A stretch of 64,000 nt of DNA from NCBI GenBank assembly GCA_963829085.1, contig CAWHHJ010000005.1, positions 248,001-312,000 of the forward strand. Direction: 5' to 3'. A program made the position numbers and the translations under genes. Under the pieces are notes generated by a model, which saw nothing but the letters and a program-made list of their open reading frames with translations, was not told the origin of the DNA and searched no databases. Below, one piece after another: positions 52,715-64,000 of the stretch. This DNA is from PALSA-1004 sp963829085. Lineage in GTDB: Bacteria > Pseudomonadota > Gammaproteobacteria > Burkholderiales > SG8-41. Position 1 is the stretch's first letter; each line of letters starts with the position of its first letter.

Positions 52715-53762
52715 AGCGAGTGCCGACGAAAAGAAAGCGGCCCGCGAAAAGGCGGAACAGCTTTTAAAACAGCTAAAACAGAATCCGGCGAGCTTCGCTG
52801 ATCTCGCCAGGAAGAATTCACAGGATCCCGGATCGGCGGCGAAGGGCGGCGATCTCGGCTTCACGCCGCGCGGTACGATGGTAAAGCCATTCGATGACGC
52901 TCTGTTCTCGATGAAGGTCGGTGAGATCAAAGGGCTGGTGGAAACGCAATTTGGTTATCACATCATCCGCCTAACTGCTGTCAGGGGACAGGGATACGAC
53001 GAAGTTAGAAATCAGGTGGAACTCGATCTGAAACGGCAGAAAGCCAGCAAAGAGTTCGCGCGGCTCGCCGAGCAATTCAACAACATCGTGTTCGAGCAGG
53101 GCGACACATTGAAGCCGGCGGCGGACATGCTCAAGACGAATGTGCAGACGGGCCCGTGGGTGAGCCGCAGGGGCAGCGATAACAAGCTATTCAACAATCC
53201 CAAGCTTCTACAAGCGATCTTTTCCGAAGACACGATCAAGAATAAGCGCAATACGGAAGTCGTTGATGTCGGTAGCAACACACTGGTAGCGGCGCGCGTC
53301 GTTGACCACAAGCCGCCAACGACGCGGCCGTTCGAGGAAGTCAGCGCCGATATCACGCGGCGATTGACGCAGCAGCAGGCCGCCCAGCTCGCCGCCAAGC
53401 AGGGACGCGAACTGCTCGCCAAGCTCGAGCAGGGTAAAGATGATGTCACCTGGGGCACGCCCAAGCTTGTCAGCCGCGAGAATGCGCAAGGCTATACCGG
53501 ACCCGCGCTGCTCGAGATTTTCAAAGTCGACACCGGAAAGCTACCGGCATACGCGGGCGTCGAGCAGGCGGAAGGCGCATATGCGCTTCTGAAGATCACG
53601 CGCGTCGTTGAGGCGGACAAGACCGATCCGACGAAGCGCAAAGCAGCGACCGATGAGCTGCGCCAGGTGCTTGGTCAGGAAGAGTTGAATGCTTACGTCG
53701 CCAGCGCGAAGCTCAAGTCCGACGTAAAAATCCTGCAGGACCGGATCGAGAAAAAGCAGTAA
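52635..53762 (+). CDS. ppiD: peptidyl-prolyl isomerase PpiD, C-terminal part (frameshifted)
   Basis: In the +1 frame from base 52635 the protein resumes as 'YYEQNLKQYARGDERQASHI' and runs through the parvulin domain ('FADLARKNSQDPGSAAKGGD', 'GYHIIRL') and the periplasmic C-terminal domain. Whole gene with the extra base removed: 627 aa, normal for PpiD. The first in-frame ATG at 52878 falls inside the parvulin domain, so it is not a genuine start. Confidence 0.88.
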   Translation, partial: YYEQNLKQYARGDERQASHILITVDPKASADEKKAAREKAEQLLKQLKQNPASFADLARKNSQDPGSAAKGGDLGFTPRGTMVKPFDDALFSMKVGEIKGLVETQFGYHIIRLTAVRGQGYDEVRNQVELDLKRQKASKEFARLAEQFNNIVFEQGDTLKPAADMLKTNVQTGPWVSRRGSDNKLFNNPKLLQAIFSEDTIKNKRNTEVVDVGSNTLVAARVVDHKPPTTRPFEEVSADITRRLTQQQAAQLAAKQGRELLAKLEQGKDDVTWGTPKLVSRENAQGYTGPALLEIFKVDTGKLPAYAGVEQAEGAYALLKITRVVEADKTDPTKRKAATDELRQVLGQEELNAYVASAKLKSDVKILQDRIEKKQ

Positions 53763-53792
53763 CGAGTCGGGCCGCTAAAGCGGCGCGGTCAT

Positions 53793-54575
53793 TCAATCCA
53801 TGCCGGCCGCGGTGGTATTGAAGCCGCAGTCCACGTAAGTGATCTCACCGCTGATCCCGCTCGCGAGATCGCTCATCAGAAACGCAGCCGCATTTCCGAC
53901 TTCCTCAGCGGTCACGTTGCGGCGGAGCGGGGCATGTTGTTCGACAAATTTCAAGATCTTGCCGAAGCCGCCGATACCCGCGGCCGCCAGCGTCTTGATC
54001 GGGCCGGCGGAGATGCCATTCACGCGGATGCCATCGCGGCCAAGTTCTGCTGCCAGGTAGCGCACGTTGGCTTCGAGGCTCGCCTTTGCAAGACCCATGA
54101 CATTGTAATGCGGCACGGCGCGCTCAGCGCCGAGGTAACTCAGCGTCAGTAGAGATCCTTGCCGCCCTTTCATCATAGGTAGCGCAGCCTTGGCGAGCGC
54201 TGCAAAGCTGTAAGAACTCACGTCGTGCGCGATACGAAACGTCTCACGGGTCAGGCCCTCAAGGTAGGAACCGGCAAGCGCCTCGCGCGGAGCGAACGCG
54301 ATCGCGTGCACGACTCCGTCCAGTGCGTCCCAGCGCGTGGCCAAATCGGCAAACAGCGTTTCAATCTCTGCGTCGCTCGCCACGTCGCATGGCAATACGA
54401 TATCGCTCGCGAACTCGGCGGCGAGTTTCAGCACCCGCTCTTTGACGCCCTCGCCCTGGTAAGTGAACGCGAGCGTCGCCCCTTGGCGCTTCATCGCGGT
54501 CGCAATGCCGTAAGCTATAGAGCGGTTGCTTAGAAGCCCGGTGATCAGGATTTTCCTGTCCTGCAGAAAGCCCAT
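53793..54575 (-). CDS. fabI: enoyl-[acyl-carrier-protein] reductase (NADH)
   Basis: Last reductive step of fatty-acid elongation. With the ATG at 54575, preceded by GGGGG 6 bases away, it is 260 aa. Tyr147 ('LSYLGAERA'), Tyr157 and Lys164 ('HYNVMGLAKASLEANVRYLA') correspond to E. coli Tyr146/Tyr156/Lys163. The N-terminal 'GLLSNRSIAYGIATAM' is the NADH loop. Converges with ppiD; its stop lies 30 bases from the ppiD stop. Confidence 0.96.
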   Translation of the reverse strand: MGFLQDRKILITGLLSNRSIAYGIATAMKRQGATLAFTYQGEGVKERVLKLAAEFASDIVLPCDVASDAEIETLFADLATRWDALDGVVHAIAFAPREALAGSYLEGLTRETFRIAHDVSSYSFAALAKAALPMMKGRQGSLLTLSYLGAERAVPHYNVMGLAKASLEANVRYLAAELGRDGIRVNGISAGPIKTLAAAGIGGFGKILKFVEQHAPLRRNVTAEEVGNAAAFLMSDLASGISGEITYVDCGFNTTAAGMD

Positions 54576-54627
54576 GAATTCCCCCGGATTACGAAGATGC
54601 AATTATAGCGGGAATGGCGCGGTCCAC

Positions 54628-56189
<1,562 letters not shown>

Positions 56190-56193
<4 letters not shown>

Positions 56194-57293
56194 CTGGCCT
56201 CGCCTTCAAGCACCTTGCGGGGATCGAGCGCATCGCGCAGTGCATCGCCGATCAAAATCAATAGCAGCAGCATGAGTACCAGCACGCCGAATGTCGACAG
56301 CGAAATCCACCATGCATCCAGGTTCTCCTTGCCCTGATTGAGGAGCTCGCCGAGGCTTGGGGTTCCAGGCGGCACTCCGAGACCGAGAAAGTCGAGGCTC
56401 GTGAGTGAGCCGATCGCTGCGGCCATCTCAAATGGAATCAGCGTTACGACAGGCGTGATGCTGTTCGGCAGGATATGCCGGAACATGATCTTGCGGTTGC
56501 TTTGACCAAGCGCCCTGGCGGCCCGCACGTAGTCCAGTGTGCGATTCTTAAGAAACTCCGCGCGCACATAACTTGCAATACCCATCCATCCAAACAGCGA
56601 TAGCAGAATGACCAGCAGCCAGAAGCTAGGCGAGAACAACGCCGCAAAGATGATCAACATGTAAAGCGTCGGCATCGCCCCCCAGATCTCATGGAAGCGC
56701 TCCATGGCTATGTCCGTCCAGCCGGCGAAATAACCCTGCACTGAGCCATAGAGCACTCCAAACAAAGTGCACATTGCGGTGACTATCAATGCGAACACAA
56801 CGGAGATTCGGAAACCGTAGAGCAATCGCGCGAGCAGATCGCGTCCTTTGTCGTCGGTTCCCAGCAGGTTTTCGGAATCGGGTCGCGCCGGATTCGGATT
56901 CTTCGCGAAGTAGTTGATCGTCTTGTAGTGATAATGATTCGGCGGATAGAGCGCGAAATTGCCCGGCTTGGCGAGGTTTGCGCGAATCACTGGATCGAGA
57001 AAGTCGGTGGGCGTCGGAAAGTCACCGCCAAACGTAGTCTCGGGCAGCGTTTGCACGACCGGTATGTACCAGTGGCCCTCGTAGCGCACCAGCAGCGGAT
57101 TGTCGTTGGAGATGACCTCCGCGATCAAACTGATGCCGAACAGGATGAGGAAGATGACGAGACTGATATAGCCGAGGCGGTTGCTGCGAAAGCGTTGCCA
57201 CGCACGCCGTCCGGGGCTGAGACCGGGCGGTGATGCCGGTATCGCGGCGGCTGGTGGAAGCGCGCTCACAACGGACGAAGAAGTTATGGTCAA
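56190..57293 (-). CDS. yejE: peptide ABC transporter permease
   Basis: A 367-aa inner-membrane permease. After a Pro-rich N-terminal tail there is a first helix ('LGYISLVIFLILFGISLIAE'), a long periplasmic region, and the DppC-type permease core with the EAA-like loop 'YVRAARALGQSNRKIMFRHI' that meets the ATPase. The frame is open upstream to 58007, but that extension is antisense to yejB, so I start at the TTG at 57293, which overlaps the yejB stop. A GTG at 57269 is an alternative. Confidence 0.88.
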
Positions 57294-58339
57294 TCGAAAA
57301 ACCTGACGCGCGGATCGACCCATAGATAACTGAGGTCCCGCAGCAGCGTGGTGAGTAAACCGATGATGGTGAACATGAAAAGCGTTCCGAAGACGACCGG
57401 GTAATCGCGCCGGATCACTGACTCGTATGAGAGCAGTCCGAGGCCATCGAGGGAAAACAAAGTTTCGATCAACAGTGAACTGCCGAAGAATGCGCCCACG
57501 AACGCTGCAGGGAAGCCAGTCATGATCGGAATCAGTGAATTGCGAAACACGTGCCGCCACATGACGTCGTGCTCGGCAAGGCCCTTCGCGCGCGCCGTGA
57601 GCACGTACTGTTTGCGAATTTCCTCGAGCACCGAATTCTTCGTCATGATCGTGATGACGGCAAAACTTCCGACGACCATCGCGGTGACTGGCAGAGTGAT
57701 GTGCCAAAGATAATCGGTAATCTTGCCGAACCAGCTCAATTCGTTCCAGTTGGATGAGGTTATATCGCGCAGCGGGAACCATTGCACGAAGCTGCCTCCT
57801 GCAAAATACACGAGCAACACCACGCCCAGCACGAAGCTCGGAATCGCATAGCCGAGCAGGACAATGAATGTCGTGGCGGTATCGAAGCGGCTGCCGGCGC
57901 GCACCGCCTTGGAGATACCCAATGGCACCGAGATCAAATATGTGAGAAGAAACGTCCACACGCCAAGGCTGATCGACACCGGCAGCTTTTCTTTGATCAG
58001 CTGCCACACGTCCTTGTTGTGAAAGAAGCTCTTGCCAAGGTCAAACCTCGCGAACTGCCCGAGCATTTGCAGGAAGCGTTCGGGTGCAGGCTTGTCGAAT
58101 CCGTAGAGCTTTTTAATCTCCTCAACGCGCGCCGCATCTACGCCTTGGCGTCCGCGATATGCGCCTTGGCTGCGCGCGGGGCCCTCACCAACGCCGGCCG
58201 CATCGCGTCCCTGCAACTGCGCAACCATCTGCTCGACCGGCCCGCCGGGAACGAACTGAATGATGATGAAAGTGATGAGCAGGATGCCGAGGAGCGTCGG
58301 AATCATCAACAACAACCGTTTGAGTATGTATGACCACAT
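57290..58339 (-). CDS. yejB: peptide ABC transporter permease
   Basis: Companion permease of 349 aa with the DppB-type fold: first helix 'LLLMIPTLLGILLITFIIIQ', then a periplasmic loop with Gly/Arg-rich residues 45-75, then the permease core with 'YVLTARAKGLAEHDVMWRHV' (the EAA-like loop). The stop overlaps yejE. It starts 10 bases after yejA, so all four genes form one operon. Confidence 0.93.
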   Translation of the reverse strand: MWSYILKRLLLMIPTLLGILLITFIIIQFVPGGPVEQMVAQLQGRDAAGVGEGPARSQGAYRGRQGVDAARVEEIKKLYGFDKPAPERFLQMLGQFARFDLGKSFFHNKDVWQLIKEKLPVSISLGVWTFLLTYLISVPLGISKAVRAGSRFDTATTFIVLLGYAIPSFVLGVVLLVYFAGGSFVQWFPLRDITSSNWNELSWFGKITDYLWHITLPVTAMVVGSFAVITIMTKNSVLEEIRKQYVLTARAKGLAEHDVMWRHVFRNSLIPIMTGFPAAFVGAFFGSSLLIETLFSLDGLGLLSYESVIRRDYPVVFGTLFMFTIIGLLTTLLRDLSYLWVDPRVRFFD

Positions 58340-58349
58340 GGCAGGCAGC

Positions 58350-60170
58350 CTACTGTTTTCTCCACCACGTCGAGACGACCCAATCTTCCGGGTGAAAATA
58401 TGATGGCGCTATTGCCGGTTGCTCGAATTTTCCGGCGCGGTAAGCAATAGGAAAACCTGTGCGGTAATACTGCGGCACCACGTAATAGCCATGGCGTAAG
58501 ACGCGATCGAGCGCCCGCAGACGGGCAATGTGCTCGACCCTCGTCGTCGAGGACACGGCGAGATTCACCAGGTAATCGACACTCGGATCATGCACGCCGA
58601 TCAGATTGTTCGAGCCTTCAGTTTCGGCCGACCTCGAATCGAAGCGGTCCTGCAACTCTGCACCGGGCCATTCGCTGCCGGGCACCCGGATGGTAAAAAA
58701 ATCAAAGTCGAATACATCCATCCGCTTCTGGATCAGTGCGAAGTCCGCGCGCCGGTAGTTAAGCTCGATACCCAGTTTTGCGAGCGCACGTGCGTAGGGC
58801 GCAGTCACCAATTCGCCTCGCGTGTCACCCGACAGGTACTCGATGGTAAATGGCTCGCCCCGGGCATTGCGTAAAGCGCCGTCGCGATAAGTCCAGCCCG
58901 CGTCCGCGAGCAATTGCTTCGCCTTGACGAGGTTCGCCCGCAGGCTGCCGGGCGCAGCAGTTGAAGGCGGCTGCGGAACCTCTTCGTTGAATATCTTTGC
59001 CGGCAGTTTGTCGCGCAACGGTGTCAGCACCGCCAATTCATCAGCTCCCGGCAGACCTTTGGCTTCGAAGTCACTGCCATTGAAGAATCCGCGCACGCGC
59101 GAATACGTGTTATAAAAAAGTTGCCGGTTGAGCCATTCGAAATCGAAGGCGAGGCCGAGCGCCTGGCGCACGCGGGGATCCTTGAACTTCTCACGCCGCG
59201 TGTTGATCAGGAAACCCTGAAAATCAGCAGCGTTCTTGGACGGCATCTCCTTCTTGATGAGCACACCTGTGTCGAACTGTTTGCCGGTATACGTACGGGC
59301 CCACACGCGCGCGCCGAACACTTCGATGTAGTCAAACTCGCCCGCCTTGAACGCTTCGCTTTGTGCGGTGTCGTCCTTGTATATCTTGTAGGTGACGCGG
59401 TCGAAGTTATAGAGGCCGCGCCGCACGTTGACATCGCGCGCCCAGTAATTGGGATCCCGCTGATACGTGATGTCGCGTCCGAAGTTCACGCGTCCGACCT
59501 TGTACGGGCCGCTGGCTATCGGCATGTCCATCACGACCTTATCGAAGGGCTTGCCCGCGCCCCATGCACGGCTGAATACCGGAATATTTCCTACCAGTAG
59601 TGGCAGCTCGATGCTCGCTCGTTTGAACTCGAACCGTACGGCGCGCGGTGCCGTCACGACGGCTCGCGACACATCGCCGAAAACCACCCGGTACTGTGGC
59701 GCCGCTTCCTTGCTGATCAATGTGTCGAAGCTATGTTTCACATCTGCGGCCATGACGGGTGAACCATCATGAAAGCGCGCGAGCGGATTGAGCGTAAACG
59801 TCGCAGATAGCTTATCCGGGGCGACCGTGACGTCCTGCGCGAGCAACCCATAGGCGGTGGTTGGCTCATCGAGCGTTCCCGTCAACAGCGTTTCGAAAAT
59901 CAGGCTGGAAAGGCCGGGCGGTGCGGTTCCTTTAAGGGTGAATGGATTGTACTTATCATAATTCGTGATGCGCAGCGGCGGCACCAGATCGAGATCTCCA
60001 CCTTTCGGCGCATTCGGATTCACCCATTCGAAATGATCGAAATCAGCGGCATACTTCGGTACGCTGCCGAGCGACAACGCATGATCTGCAAATGCGGTGC
60101 CCGTACACGCGATCGTCAACGCGAAAAGCGAATACTTCCGGAGAGCACGCCAAGCTATCGCTGTGAGCAT
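58350..60170 (-). CDS. yejA: periplasmic peptide-binding protein
   Basis: A 606-aa extracellular solute-binding protein (SBP_bac_5 family). The signal peptide ends near 'TGTAFADHALSLG'. 'GLLAQDVTVAPDKLSATFTL' and 'DPRVRQALGLAFDFEWLNRQ' are family stretches. First gene of the yejABEF-type operon. Divergent from a second binding protein 158 bases away; their shared gap must hold both promoters. Confidence 0.92.
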   Translation of the reverse strand: MLTAIAWRALRKYSLFALTIACTGTAFADHALSLGSVPKYAADFDHFEWVNPNAPKGGDLDLVPPLRITNYDKYNPFTLKGTAPPGLSSLIFETLLTGTLDEPTTAYGLLAQDVTVAPDKLSATFTLNPLARFHDGSPVMAADVKHSFDTLISKEAAPQYRVVFGDVSRAVVTAPRAVRFEFKRASIELPLLVGNIPVFSRAWGAGKPFDKVVMDMPIASGPYKVGRVNFGRDITYQRDPNYWARDVNVRRGLYNFDRVTYKIYKDDTAQSEAFKAGEFDYIEVFGARVWARTYTGKQFDTGVLIKKEMPSKNAADFQGFLINTRREKFKDPRVRQALGLAFDFEWLNRQLFYNTYSRVRGFFNGSDFEAKGLPGADELAVLTPLRDKLPAKIFNEEVPQPPSTAAPGSLRANLVKAKQLLADAGWTYRDGALRNARGEPFTIEYLSGDTRGELVTAPYARALAKLGIELNYRRADFALIQKRMDVFDFDFFTIRVPGSEWPGAELQDRFDSRSAETEGSNNLIGVHDPSVDYLVNLAVSSTTRVEHIARLRALDRVLRHGYYVVPQYYRTGFPIAYRAGKFEQPAIAPSYFHPEDWVVSTWWRKQ

Positions 60171-60328
60171 GGGCTTGGAGTTTAGCTAAAGAGATTGCTC
60201 ACGTCACGGTCGGCATCGCTGCATGGAAAACGGCTGACATCGCGATCACGACGTGTACAATCGCGCTGTTGGATCGATCGTCTCTGCAATACCTCACTTA
60301 ACAAGGGAATGCTGGAGCAAATCATAAG

Positions 60329-62119
60329 GTGAAAGTTTCAGCCCGCACCTGGCGCGCGGTTTTGTGGCTGCTCGTTTTCGTGACGTCGGGTGCTCACGCG
60401 CAAGACAAAGTGCTGCGCGTCACCTTCATGGCTGCCGAAACAGGCTTCGATCCGGTCAAAGTGTCCGACTATTATTCGGGCACGGTCATCGAATCAATCT
60501 TCGAGCCGCTTCTCACTTACGATTATCTCGCACGCCCGGCGAAGCTTGTCCCGAATGTCGCCGTGGAATTGCCGACGGTCTCCGATAGCGGCAAGACGTA
60601 TACGATAAGGATTAAGAAAGGCATTTATTTCGCCGCCGACCCTGCGTTCAACGGCACGCCGCGCGAACTGATCGCAGAGGATTACGCATATTCGATCAAG
60701 CGCTTTCTTGATCCGAAGAACCGCTCGCCATATGCATTTCTCTTCGACGGCAAGATTATCGGTCTTGGCGAACTGGCGGCGAATGCGCAAAAGACCGGCA
60801 ACTTTGACTACGCGGCGAAGATCGCCGGACTCGAAGTGCTCGATCGCTATACGCTGCGTATCCGGCTCAAGGAAACGGATTTCAGTTTCTCACATGTACT
60901 CGCGTTTCCGCTGACCGGCGCTGTTGCGCGCGAAGTGATCGACGCATACGGCGATGACTCGAATTCACATCCGGTGGGCACCGGTCCTTACGTGCTTAAA
61001 AAGTACACGCGCTCGGCCAAGATCGTTCTCGGGGCGAATCCGGCTTATCGCGGCGCAGTATGGGATTTCAAGCCGGGTGACGATCCGCTCGATGCGCAGA
61101 TCGTGGCGCTGATGAAAGGCAAGAAGCTGCCGCGTATCCGCTCTGTCGAGATCAGCATCATGGAGGAAACACAAAGCCGATGGCTCGCTTTCGAGCGCGG
61201 GGAAACGGATATCGAATATCAACTGTGGGACGTCGCGCCCAAGTTCATGACCGCAGACGGCAAACTCAAGCCGGATTTCGTACGACGCGGCATTCGGCTA
61301 AACCGCACGATCGATCCGGAGATCGTATATCTGCATTTCAATATGCAAGAGCAAATCGGCGGCCAGCCGAATCCGGTCGGTGGATTCAGCCTCGAGAAGA
61401 TTGCGCTGCGGCGTGCGATTGCGATGGCGTATAAGATCGATGATCAAATCAATGTCATACGCAAAGGTCAGGCGATCAGAGCGGAATTTCCGATTCCACC
61501 CGGAATCGCCGGCCACGATCCTGCATACCGGAACAGCATTCGCTATGAGCCGCGGACTGCGAATGCGCTGCTCGACCGGTTCGGGTATAAAAAAGGAGCC
61601 GATGGCTATCGGAATTTACCCGACGGAAAGCCCTTAACGGTCCGTTATTCGTCGATGCCCACGGAGCGTGATCGCCAGTTCGATGAACTGGTGAAACGCT
61701 CGCTCGATTCGATTGCGGTGCGCGTGGAGATTCATAAGGATCGTTTTCCCGAACTGATCAAGCTGCAAAAGCAGTGTCGGCTCATGATGCACAATTCGGC
61801 GTGGATCGCGGATTACCCGGATGGCGATAATTTCATGCAGCTGCTTTACGGACCCAACACAGGGCAGAGCAACAACGCATGTTACCGTTCGCCTGAATAT
61901 GACCGACTTTATGAACAGTCGAAGACGATTCCCGACAGCCCTGAACGTAACCGGCTGTATCGTGAGATGGCGCGCTTGATCGAGGCGCACACGGTCTGGC
62001 TGCTCGAAGACAGCCGCTACCGCAATGTGCTGCTTCAGCCCTACGTTATCGGCTACAAGAAACATCCGGTCATGCACGCTGAATGGCTTTATATCGATCT
62101 TGAATCCGGCCCGCGCTGA
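60329..62119 (+). CDS. second periplasmic ABC substrate-binding protein (peptide type)
   Basis: A 596-aa SBP_bac_5 protein with a signal peptide ending near 'TSGAHAQDKVL'. It has the same architecture as the yejA product ('VELPTVSDSGKTYTIRIKKG', 'IALRRAIAMAYKIDDQINVI') but is clearly different in sequence. No permease or ATPase genes follow it, so it may use the adjacent Yej permease with another peptide specificity. The last ~20 bases overlap the possible start of the M3 peptidase gene. Confidence 0.9.
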   Translation: MKVSARTWRAVLWLLVFVTSGAHAQDKVLRVTFMAAETGFDPVKVSDYYSGTVIESIFEPLLTYDYLARPAKLVPNVAVELPTVSDSGKTYTIRIKKGIYFAADPAFNGTPRELIAEDYAYSIKRFLDPKNRSPYAFLFDGKIIGLGELAANAQKTGNFDYAAKIAGLEVLDRYTLRIRLKETDFSFSHVLAFPLTGAVAREVIDAYGDDSNSHPVGTGPYVLKKYTRSAKIVLGANPAYRGAVWDFKPGDDPLDAQIVALMKGKKLPRIRSVEISIMEETQSRWLAFERGETDIEYQLWDVAPKFMTADGKLKPDFVRRGIRLNRTIDPEIVYLHFNMQEQIGGQPNPVGGFSLEKIALRRAIAMAYKIDDQINVIRKGQAIRAEFPIPPGIAGHDPAYRNSIRYEPRTANALLDRFGYKKGADGYRNLPDGKPLTVRYSSMPTERDRQFDELVKRSLDSIAVRVEIHKDRFPELIKLQKQCRLMMHNSAWIADYPDGDNFMQLLYGPNTGQSNNACYRSPEYDRLYEQSKTIPDSPERNRLYREMARLIEAHTVWLLEDSRYRNVLLQPYVIGYKKHPVMHAEWLYIDLESGPR

Positions 62120-64000
62120 TCCCCGCAAGTCCGGGCAGGGCATCCTGCTCATCGTCAAGCAGAGCGCTGCGCTTGTAATTGCGGCATGCGGCTGCTTGTC
62201 GATGACCTGTGCTCTCGGCGCTGCGCTGCCCGAAATACCGATGTGGGACGCGGTCGCCATTCCTCGAGTTTGCACAGAAACGCTGGCAAACGCTCGCGCA
62301 CACGCTGCTCGCCTGGAACAAAGCGATGCCAGCATAACTGCAGCTCGTCTCTTCAAAGCGTGGGACGACTTGCAGATCTTGCTCGAGGACGCCGACGGGC
62401 CGATCGATCTGTTTGCGAATGTCGCGCCCGATCCCGCGACGCGTGCTGCGGCCGAGGCGTGCCAGCTTGAATTCCGCGCGTTCTACACAGAGCTGCACCA
62501 GAATACGAAGATATTTACGCGCATGCAAGCCGCGCAGCCGGGCGATGCCATCGACCAAAAGCTGAAGAAAGACATCGTCGAGGCGTTCGAGTACACCGGT
62601 GCTGGTCTGCCCGAAGCGAAGCGCGCACGCATGCAAGCCATCTTGCAGCGTCTTGAAGAAATATCCCAGGCGTTCAATCGCAACATTCGCGACAACCAAG
62701 CGAAAGTGGTGTTTACGGCCGAGGAATTGAAGGGGTTGCCCGAGGCGTATATCAGCAAGGCACGGCGCGATGGTGATGGCAAGTACCTGCTCGGCTTCGC
62801 TTATCCTGAGTACGATCCATTAATGGCGAATGCGCAAGACGCATCGGCGAGGCATCGTTACTACGTTGCTTTCAACAATCGCGGTAGTGACCGCAACCTT
62901 GCTCTGCTCGATGAAGCAGGCAGTCTTCGTCTTGAGATCGCGCGGCTGTTTGAAATGCCGAGTTACGCGCACTTCGTCATGCGCCGCCGCATGGTTCGAA
63001 CGCCCGGCACGGTCGAGCGCTTCTTGGATGATGTCAAAACACGTGTCGGCCCACTTGAGCGGCGTGAAGTGGGAGAACTTCGCGCGTTCAAAGCAGAGCG
63101 CGGCGGCGATGCTGAGACAGGTTCAACTTTCAACCGCTGGGACCTTGCTTACTATCAGGAACAGTACAAGAAGTTGCGTTTCAATGTAGACCAGGAAGCC
63201 TTGCGCGCCTACTTTCCGACTGACGTCGCAATCGACTGGGCTCTCGGTCTCTCGTCAGCGTTGTATGGGATTAAATTTACAGTTGCGACGGTGCCCGTCT
63301 GGGACCGGGATGTGCGTTATTACAGTGTCAATGACGGGGAGACCGGCGTCTTACTCGGCGGCATCTATCTCGATCTCTTTCCCCGCGCTGGCAAGTACAG
63401 CCACGCGGCCGCTTTCAACGTGCGCAGTTCCAGCTCGCTTGCAAAGCGCACGCCGATCAGCGTGCTGGTAACCAACTTCAACCGTACTGGCTTAACGCAT
63501 GGCGAACTCGTCACGCTGCTACACGAATTCGGCCACGTGTTGCACGGCGTGCTGTCCCGCACGCGCTATGCGAGCCATGGGGGCACACATGTCGAACGCG
63601 ATTTTGTAGAAGCGCCATCGCAGATGTATGAAGAATGGGCGCACGCGATCGAACCCTTGCGGCTGATTCAAAACTATTGCGGGGACTGTCCCGCGGTCGA
63701 TGCAGCGCTCGTTGAGCGCCTCAATGCAGCGCGCGCATACGGCCAAGGCATACGTTATGCAAGACAGCACTTATACGCATCGTTCGATCTCGCAATCACC
63801 GGAGTGCGGCAAGCCGACGCAATGGCGACATGGATACCGATGGAGAACGAGTCCGCGGTCGGTTATGCGCAGGGCACGCAATTTCCGGGGACCTTCACGC
63901 ACGTCATCAGCGGATACTCGGCGGGCTACTATGGGTACATGTGGTCCAAAGCGCTGGCACTCGATATGGTGTCGACGTACGGAGACAACTTGATGAATGC
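62100..64000 (+). CDS. M3-family oligopeptidase, 3' end cut by the window
   Basis: An open frame runs from the TTG at 62100 (or a later start such as ATG 62202) past base 64000, with more than 630 codons visible. It has the zinc motif 'LLHEFGHVLHGVL' (63516-63554) and the third ligand in 'DFVEAPSQMYEEW', both M3 signatures (thimet oligopeptidase / Dcp type). Residues before 'LPEIPMWDA' look like an export signal with 'VIAACGC', possibly a lipobox. 'QGTQFPGTFTHVISGYSAGY' near the end contacts the substrate. The start is uncertain. It would digest the short peptides handled by the adjoining binding proteins. Confidence 0.85.
   Translation, partial: MNPARADPRKSGQGILLIVKQSAALVIAACGCLSMTCALGAALPEIPMWDAVAIPRVCTETLANARAHAARLEQSDASITAARLFKAWDDLQILLEDADGPIDLFANVAPDPATRAAAEACQLEFRAFYTELHQNTKIFTRMQAAQPGDAIDQKLKKDIVEAFEYTGAGLPEAKRARMQAILQRLEEISQAFNRNIRDNQAKVVFTAEELKGLPEAYISKARRDGDGKYLLGFAYPEYDPLMANAQDASARHRYYVAFNNRGSDRNLALLDEAGSLRLEIARLFEMPSYAHFVMRRRMVRTPGTVERFLDDVKTRVGPLERREVGELRAFKAERGGDAETGSTFNRWDLAYYQEQYKKLRFNVDQEALRAYFPTDVAIDWALGLSSALYGIKFTVATVPVWDRDVRYYSVNDGETGVLLGGIYLDLFPRAGKYSHAAAFNVRSSSSLAKRTPISVLVTNFNRTGLTHGELVTLLHEFGHVLHGVLSRTRYASHGGTHVERDFVEAPSQMYEEWAHAIEPLRLIQNYCGDCPAVDAALVERLNAARAYGQGIRYARQHLYASFDLAITGVRQADAMATWIPMENESAVGYAQGTQFPGTFTHVISGYSAGYYGYMWSKALALDMVSTYGDNLMN

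Noticed and set aside
57294..58007. An N-terminal extension of yejE of over 230 codons in the same frame
   Set aside because: It is antisense to yejB, has no permease homology and is compositionally odd (Arg/His-rich). The permease homology begins after 57293.

Overview
The window reads as a stretch of a betaproteobacterial chromosome, probably Burkholderiales or a close relative. Three things point there: the gene order ftsH-folP-glmM / tpiA-secG-tRNA-Leu-nuoA..N, the order tRNA-Leu-tig-clpP-clpX-lon-hupB-tRNA-Val-tRNA-Asp-ppiD-fabI, and a Bug-type (TctC) solute receptor. The DNA is GC-rich and densely coding. I see no prophage, insertion sequence or CRISPR array.

Layout. 1-3902: end of ftsH, then folP, glmM, tpiA, secG and tRNA-Leu(GAG). 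4027-18824: the complete 14-gene operon for respiratory complex I (nuoA-N). 18833-24897: a Nudix hydrolase, then what looks like a DSF (diffusible signal factor) locus: rpfF, a MerR-HTH/PAS/GGDEF/EAL protein, and a divergent acyltransferase/acyl-ACP synthetase (aas). 24894-32319: mostly envelope and redox genes: a PQQ-type sugar dehydrogenase, an EEP hydrolase, a one-PDZ Do-like protease, two c-type cytochromes, arfB, a Bug receptor, dsbB and a DUF465 protein. 32461-37842: two tandem copies of a small (2Fe-2S) plus large (molybdopterin) oxidoreductase gene pair, closed by a terminator. 37849-41112: an unidentified 47-residue protein, a threonine dehydratase and ETF-quinone oxidoreductase. 41160-44986: hpnC-hpnD-SDR-hpnE, giving squalene for hopanoids. 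45096-54575: tRNA-Leu(UAG), trigger factor, ClpP/ClpX/Lon, HU, two tRNAs, ppiD and fabI. 54628-64000: a yejABEF-type peptide ABC importer, a divergent second binding protein, and an M3 oligopeptidase cut by the window end.

How it fits together. Complex I and ETF-QO feed the quinone pool. The molybdenum hydroxylases and cytochromes point to additional periplasmic oxidations. The peptide importer, extra binding protein and M3 peptidase suggest peptide scavenging. The most interesting part is the rpfF neighbourhood: a DSF synthase whose partner looks like Burkholderia RpfR (PAS-GGDEF-EAL) but carries a DNA-binding MerR-type helix-turn-helix at its N terminus, next to a divergent fatty-acid-activating enzyme.

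Quality caveat. Five conserved genes (nuoG, aas, the second molybdopterin subunit, ETF-QO twice, ppiD) are each broken by a single extra base. All six lesions are +1 insertions, which looks more like assembly error than gene decay. I annotate the pieces and say where each join falls.
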